From NCBI GenBank assembly GCA_958510875.1, contig CAUEHT010000004.1, positions 1 to 64,000 on the forward strand: 64,000 nucleotides of DNA, in the 5' to 3' direction. This stretch comes from Endomychus coccineus (taxonomy: Eukaryota > Arthropoda > Insecta > Coleoptera > Endomychidae). How positions within the stretch are numbered: the stretch's first letter is position 1; the number at the start of each line of letters is the position of its first letter. This document shows positions 59,441 through 64,000 of this stretch, piece by piece. The notes under the pieces are model-generated. The model was not told the origin of the DNA. It saw only the letters and a list, made by a program, of their open reading frames with translations, and searched no databases. A program made the translations under genes and the position numbers.

Positions 59441-59671
59441 ATTAAAAAAAAAACAAAATATGAAAAATTCCGAAAAAAAGAAAAAATATTAAAAATCCAA
59501 AAAAAATAAAAGACAAAAAACGAACAAAAAAAATTGTTGTCAAGAGAAGCTCTATACCTCCTCGTTGGTTTTCGCTGGATAACAATTAATTTTGTCACTG
59601 GAGTAGCTGGTACTGTCGCTGTGCAAAGGTTAAAAGGCTGTGAATAGAGTATATTTTTACAAAAACGTTCT

Positions 59672-59911
59672 ATGTCCAGCCTCCTATCTCAAAAATTCAC
59701 GAGCCGCCACTGGTGTTGTCAAAAAATGAGACAACCCTTTTGGAAACGTTGGTCCATAGAATATTTGAATAGGCTTCAACATAAACCAAAATGGGCTAAG
59801 GCGTATGACAATTCGAAGGAAAACGATTTAGTTTTAGTAGAGGAGGATAACATTCCACCTCGAATTATAGAGGTAATGACAGGACCTCATGGAAAGGTTC
59901 GAGTGGTTTAA
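59672..59911 (+). pseudogene. BEL/Pao integrase C-terminal domain (relic 1)
   Basis: FWKRWSIEYLNRLQHKPKW followed by NDLVLVEEDNIPPR and GPHGKVRVV is the standard Pao integrase tail. It lies 60 to 100 bp before the end of the coding part. Confidence 0.8.
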
Positions 59912-60006
59912 ATACGTTCATTGAATGGAATATATATTAGACCAATAACAAAATTATGTTCACTCCCATTTTGTTCTGATGGGATTAATCAATCCATTGG
60001 GGAGGT

Positions 60007-61139
60007 TGTTGCAATCACATAGTCAGAACAACCTTTTCTTGGTCTGTAAAACGATTTCGTTCCGCTGTTCCCCGTTGTTATAACAATAATAAAAAAGTAT
60101 GAGTTTGTAACTTTGTCAGGTTAACATAATCAGAATTTGTATACTAAACAAATGAAGGAATATCTGTTGATAGAGTTAAATAAGGAATATTAGCTCAAGA
60201 AGAATCAATAAGCTATACACTACTACCGAATTAACACGTCTATGACGAACATAGGTATTACAAGACATCAAATCATCCTGTTCACTGTCGATGATATATT
60301 TCAATATAACAAATTAACATAAATTATCAAAAATAAATTGCTTCGACTCAACTCGTATAATGGTTGATCACAAGATGCCCGCTCTTAATTTCCTTTCCTC
60401 TGCATAACCAGCTCGCATTTCGCGGGGCCTATCGTGGTAATACAGCGAATTCGTGTAGATTCACGCAATAGTTATATAATCTAGTTGCGTAATCCAATCA
60501 CAGATGACGAGAAAGAGTTGTTCCGAAATTTAGTTATCTAGGATTCAAGAGCAGAAGCTATTAATAACATAATTAGAGCAATTAGAAAATTAGGAAAGTT
60601 CAGAATGTTACGCTCCCCCTCTGCCACCGAAAAGTTTTATGAAGTAAAGCTTCAAAAAAATTTTTAATTACAAAATATTTTACGGTCTTTACATAGATGC
60701 TGGTTGGCCAATTGCAGTATCCCGATACTCACCAACAAAATGATAATTAGGATGGACAGGAGAAAACGAAGATTTTGTGCTCGCGTAGCCATTAATCGAA
60801 CATATGGTAGGTTGGAAGTTCACGGGAATACAAAACAAAAAAGACTACAAGATAGTTGTGAAAGAATGTTCAGTGTCACAACTAGGTTTAGTCATTGAAC
60901 AATGATAACGCTGTCTTTTATAATAAAGATTTGTAGATTAATAAACTGGGTAGAAGGCAGTAGTAGAGAGAAGTCAAGGTGACAAGATGTCAGACTGAGT
61001 TTTTGAAAATTATTCTTGTTTCTTCGTATATATTCCCACTGTTTTTAAAATATAGTTTTGAACTATTAATTCAGGATTTTTATTGCGAACCACCTCAGCC
61101 AGAATTATCCGGTGTGTTAATCTTCGGCGAGGAATAACA
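60007..61139 (+). repeat. BEL/Pao LTR (5' LTR of element 2, possibly also 3' LTR of relic 1)
   Basis: Bounded by TGTTGCAATC after a purine tract and by ...GGAATAACA, four nucleotides before a primer-binding site. Length 1133 bp. TATAATAAAG near 60918 could serve as promoter. The second copy needed to prove the boundaries is not in the window. Confidence 0.55.
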
Positions 61140-61143
61140 TTTG

Positions 61144-61160
61144 TGGCGACCGTGACAGGA
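61144..61160 (+). promoter_or_regulatory. Primer-binding site of BEL/Pao element 2
   Basis: TGGCGACCGTGACAGGA fits the 3' end of a tRNA-Arg as I recall it. Confidence 0.6.
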
Positions 61161-61291
61161 CACTGGTGAATATAGTACGAGCAAATATCAGAAGAATAAT
61201 TGAGTGAAATAACACGAATAGTCAGTGTCTAGACATTTGAAGTACGGTAATAGGATTAATCGATACGGATATTAAGAAAAAGAATCGGAAG

Positions 61292-62140
61292 GTGCTTCGT
61301 GCGAGTTTTACAAAAGAAGCAAATGAACTTGAAGAATATTTAAACACCGTTCCTCTGATCGTAAGTGATGTAGAACTGTCGTGGGAGTGTTTAAAGCCCA
61401 AGTGGGACAGTTTGAGGGCATGTGAAAATGAAATCTACAATATGATGCTCGAAGAAGATGCTACGGAGGAACAGTTGTTGTCAAACATGAATCAATGTGA
61501 AGTCTATTTGAAAAGGTTTACAGGGATTTAATTGCGTGTGCGCAAATGCCTGGAGAAGCCTGTAGCTGAACATGATGATAACAAAAGTGAAGTAGAGAAT
61601 AGAGAAATACCAAAAGGTAGGAGGAAATTTCAGTTACCTCAAATTCAATTTAAGCAGTACGACGGTAATATTAAGGATTGGTTACGTTTTTGGTCGCAGT
61701 TTAAGAAGGTTCATGTCGATTCAGAGATAGATGATTGCGATAAAATCAAATATTTATTACAGGCTACTGTACCTGGCAGTCGCGCACGTCAAATTGTAGA
61801 AAGTTTTCCTAATCTTGATGAAAACTATGAGAAAATAGTTGAATGTATGAAAACAAGGTTTGGACGGGAAGACTTACAAATTGAATTTCATGTGCGAGAG
61901 TTGCTAAAGTTAGTCCTTAATGTCAATGTTTCATCGGAAAGGAAATTCGAATTGGTTAGGTTATATGATCAAATAGAAACTCAATTAAGAGCTCTTGATA
62001 CGTTAGGTATTACGTCCGATAAGTATGCAGCTTTATTATTCCCACTTATCGAGTCGTGTTTGCCATCAGAGCTACTTAGGGTTTGGCAACGATCTCCATG
62101 TAATTCGAGCCGTAATATCGACTCACAGCTACGTGAGTAA
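61292..62140 (+). pseudogene. BEL/Pao gag (element 2)
   Basis: The first piece is FTKEANELEEYLNTVPLIV. A single in-frame TAA (61529-61531) interrupts it; the frame then continues with QLPQIQFKQYDGNIKDWLRF and KIKYLLQATVPGSRAR, the DUF1759 gag core. A frameshift near 62100-62135 moves the text to the pol frame. One stop and one shift are the only visible lesions, so the element is young compared with relic 1. Confidence 0.85.
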
Positions 62141-62141
62141 T

Positions 62142-64000
62142 GACTCTCCGCTCGAAATTAGACTAAGAAACTTAATGCAATTTTTACGCTTAGAAGTAGA
62201 AAACGAACAAAGAATAGATTTGGCTAGTGAAGGTTTCGGCTTAGTTGAGAATGAGAAATCTAGATCAGTTAGGTCCACTAGTGATAAGAAAAGTTTTCGA
62301 GATTCAGTACCAGCAAAAATGATGACCGCCGCCGGTTTAGTCAACACCGATGTTGCCAGGTGTATATTTTGCTCTAGAAATCATGGAAGCGAACAATGTT
62401 TTAAAGCACAAAATATGACTTTCGATGAACGCAAAATTATTTTGATTGAGAAAAAGGCGTGTTTCAAATGTTTAAAGATTGGACATTCGGCACGTAAGTG
62501 TAGAACACGTTTGAAATGTTTAGTATGTGGTTATCAGCATGTACCGTTGATGTGTCAAAATTTGCCAATCAAAAAACAATGTAAGGTTCAAGATGATGTG
62601 TTAAAAGTAAATGCCATGACAAATCAAACTAGCACCCATGTATTTCTTCAGACTTTGAGAATAAATGTTCGAGGTGCGAATGGAACAAGGTTTATAAGGG
62701 CATTAATTGATACAGGTAGTCAAAGAAGTTATATTTTGAAATCCACTGTTTCATTGTTGAATCTGAAACCCAAAAGGGCAGAAAAAATTACTCATTGTTT
62801 ATTTGGAGGTACTGAAATAGAAAACACGCATTATTGTTATGACGTCACAATTTTTAATAGCAATTACAGTTATACTTTTGAAGTATTAGATCAACAGAAT
62901 ATTTGCAATGAAGTGTCACCAGTATTTTATGGTCCTTGGATAAAAGAGTTAACGTCCCTCAATGTGGAAGTTTCTGATGTACACAGTCAAGGTCCTATTG
63001 AAATATTACTTGGTGCAGATGTGGTGGGTATGTTGTACACAGGAAAACGACATATTCTGAATTGTGGGCTTGTGGCCAATGAAACTTACGTTGGGTGGAC
63101 AGTAGAAGGAAAAGTCCCTATTCCAAAATCTCATAGTATGACAGTTACAATGTCTATGCTTGTGAACCTTTCCATTGGAGAGTTGTGGCAGTTGTATGTT
63201 TTAGGAATTGAAGAACCATTTGAGAAGAAAACAAGGCATGAGATGGCTATAGCAGCAAAAGAACTTTTCAATGAAACAATAATAATAAATCAGGATGGTA
63301 GATATGAGGTAAGGTTACCATGGATTTCTGATCATCCTGCTCTACCTACAAATTATGTTATTGCTAAAAGGAGACTAGCAAATACACTAGAAAAGCTTGA
63401 TAAACAAAATATGACTTTAAGATATTCGGAAGTATTTAAGGAGTGGGAAAACTTAAAGATAATTGAAAAAACTGATGCTGATCACAGTCAAGGTCATTTT
63501 TTACCTCATCGGCTATTGATAAAAGAGGGATCGACAACGGCGATCAGACCTGTATTTGACGCTTCTGCACATGAGAAAGACGGACCCTCTCTTAAACGAT
63601 GTCTTGAAAAAGGGGAAAACTTAATCGAAAAAATTCCTACCATCCTGAGTAGGTTTCGAGAGCATGAGATAGGAGTCATATCAGATATCAAAAAGGCATT
63701 CTTACAAATTAGTATTAATCCAAAGAATAGACAGGTATTGAAGTTTTTATGGGTAGACGAAGAAGAACAGGAAGTGGTTTACAGACACCGTAGAATAGTT
63801 TTTGGTATAAATTGTAGTCCTTTTTTGCTTGGTGCTACCATAGATCATCACCTATCAAAATGCATAGAAAATTGTTTAGTACCTGGATGTGCATATTCCA
63901 GGGAAACTATCGAAAAACTTAGAACAAGTTTCTACGTGGACAACTGTGTAACTAGTGTATCAAGTCAAGATGTTTTGAATACATTTGTTGAAGAATCAGT
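62142..64000 (+). CDS. BEL/Pao gag end, protease and RT (element 2), runs off the window
   Basis: One frame stays open from about 62100 to the window end without a stop (over 610 codons). Three Cys-rich knuckles come first (CIFCSRNHGSEQCF, CFKCLKIGHSARKC and CLVCGYQHVPLMC, 62352-62560). The aspartic protease follows with ALIDTGSQRSY near 62700. RT starts with LPHRLLIKEGSTTAIRPVFD near 63505, has VISDIKKAFLQIS near 63677 (first catalytic Asp), VFGINCSPFLLG near 63800 and FYVDNCVTS at 63930. The YVDN box has Asn where YVDD is usual; I recall similar boxes in some BEL/Pao elements, so it need not be damage. RNase H and integrase must lie beyond the window. Confidence 0.85.

Larger units (their letters stand above)
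57138..60006 (+). mobile_element. BEL/Pao relic 1 with an internal hAT insertion
   Basis: Gag and integrase pieces are in the right order, but protease, RT and RNase H are missing between 57803 and 57979. The integrase is split by a hAT fragment. The end shows a purine-rich tract, CCATTGGGGAGGT, before a TGTTGCAATC LTR start, as in BEL elements. Confidence 0.8.

Overview
This window is AT-rich insect-type nuclear DNA and is almost entirely a graveyard of nested transposable elements. The insect assignment rests on the element mix: Penelope-like elements, BEL/Pao, an Osvaldo-like Ty3/gypsy element, copia, hAT, and a mariner-type element with a DUF4817-like head. A beetle-like genome is plausible, but no ordinary conserved host gene fixes the taxon. 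The only convincing host coding sequence is one large Gln-rich exon at 47785-49587.

Layout. 1-2230: Penelope-like element A1, with an RT plus GIY-YIG ORF and a hammerhead ribozyme in its 3' end. 2277-2940: a 47-bp inverted repeat, a long TA tract and a cluster of CCTCCG motifs. 4255-13165: three copies of a degraded repeat unit, interrupted by a 997-bp TA-flanked element (its empty site is visible in a sister copy), a 711-bp MITE and a 2.1-kb mariner-type element with about 395-bp inverted repeats. 13743-14058: second CCTCCG cluster. 14061-24960: a chain of Penelope copies from two families (B1-B6 and A2), alternating in orientation and mostly meeting at (TA)n tracts. 25500-27300: copia pol remains. 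28353-29960: solo LTR of the Osvaldo-like family. 32316-33006: foldback element. 33650-35095: second copia remnant. 36974-39003: hAT transposase pseudogene with a recognisable intron.

39228-45366 (minus strand): Osvaldo-like LTR element with both LTRs, a primer-binding site of the tRNA-Lys type, gag, a pol with a large internal deletion, and an intact 152-aa third ORF. A consensus splice donor sits directly beside the primer-binding site and an acceptor lies 2 nt before the third ORF, so a subgenomic spliced mRNA is predicted. 46520-46792: DDE transposase fragment. 50830-51905: 1-kb foldback built from tandem units. 52618-53160: rearranged ATPase-like fragments. 53218-54860: minisatellites packed with CACGTG and CAGCTG. 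57138-60006: BEL/Pao relic with a hAT fragment inside its integrase. 60007-61139: BEL-type LTR, followed by a second, much better preserved BEL/Pao element that runs off the window end in one open frame.

How the parts relate. The elements are mostly independent insertions. The most informative aspects are mechanistic: hammerhead ribozymes in Penelope ends, inverted and 5'-truncated Penelope copies landing on TA microsatellites, copy-number change of a tandem repeat inside LTRs, and retrovirus-like splicing in an LTR element.
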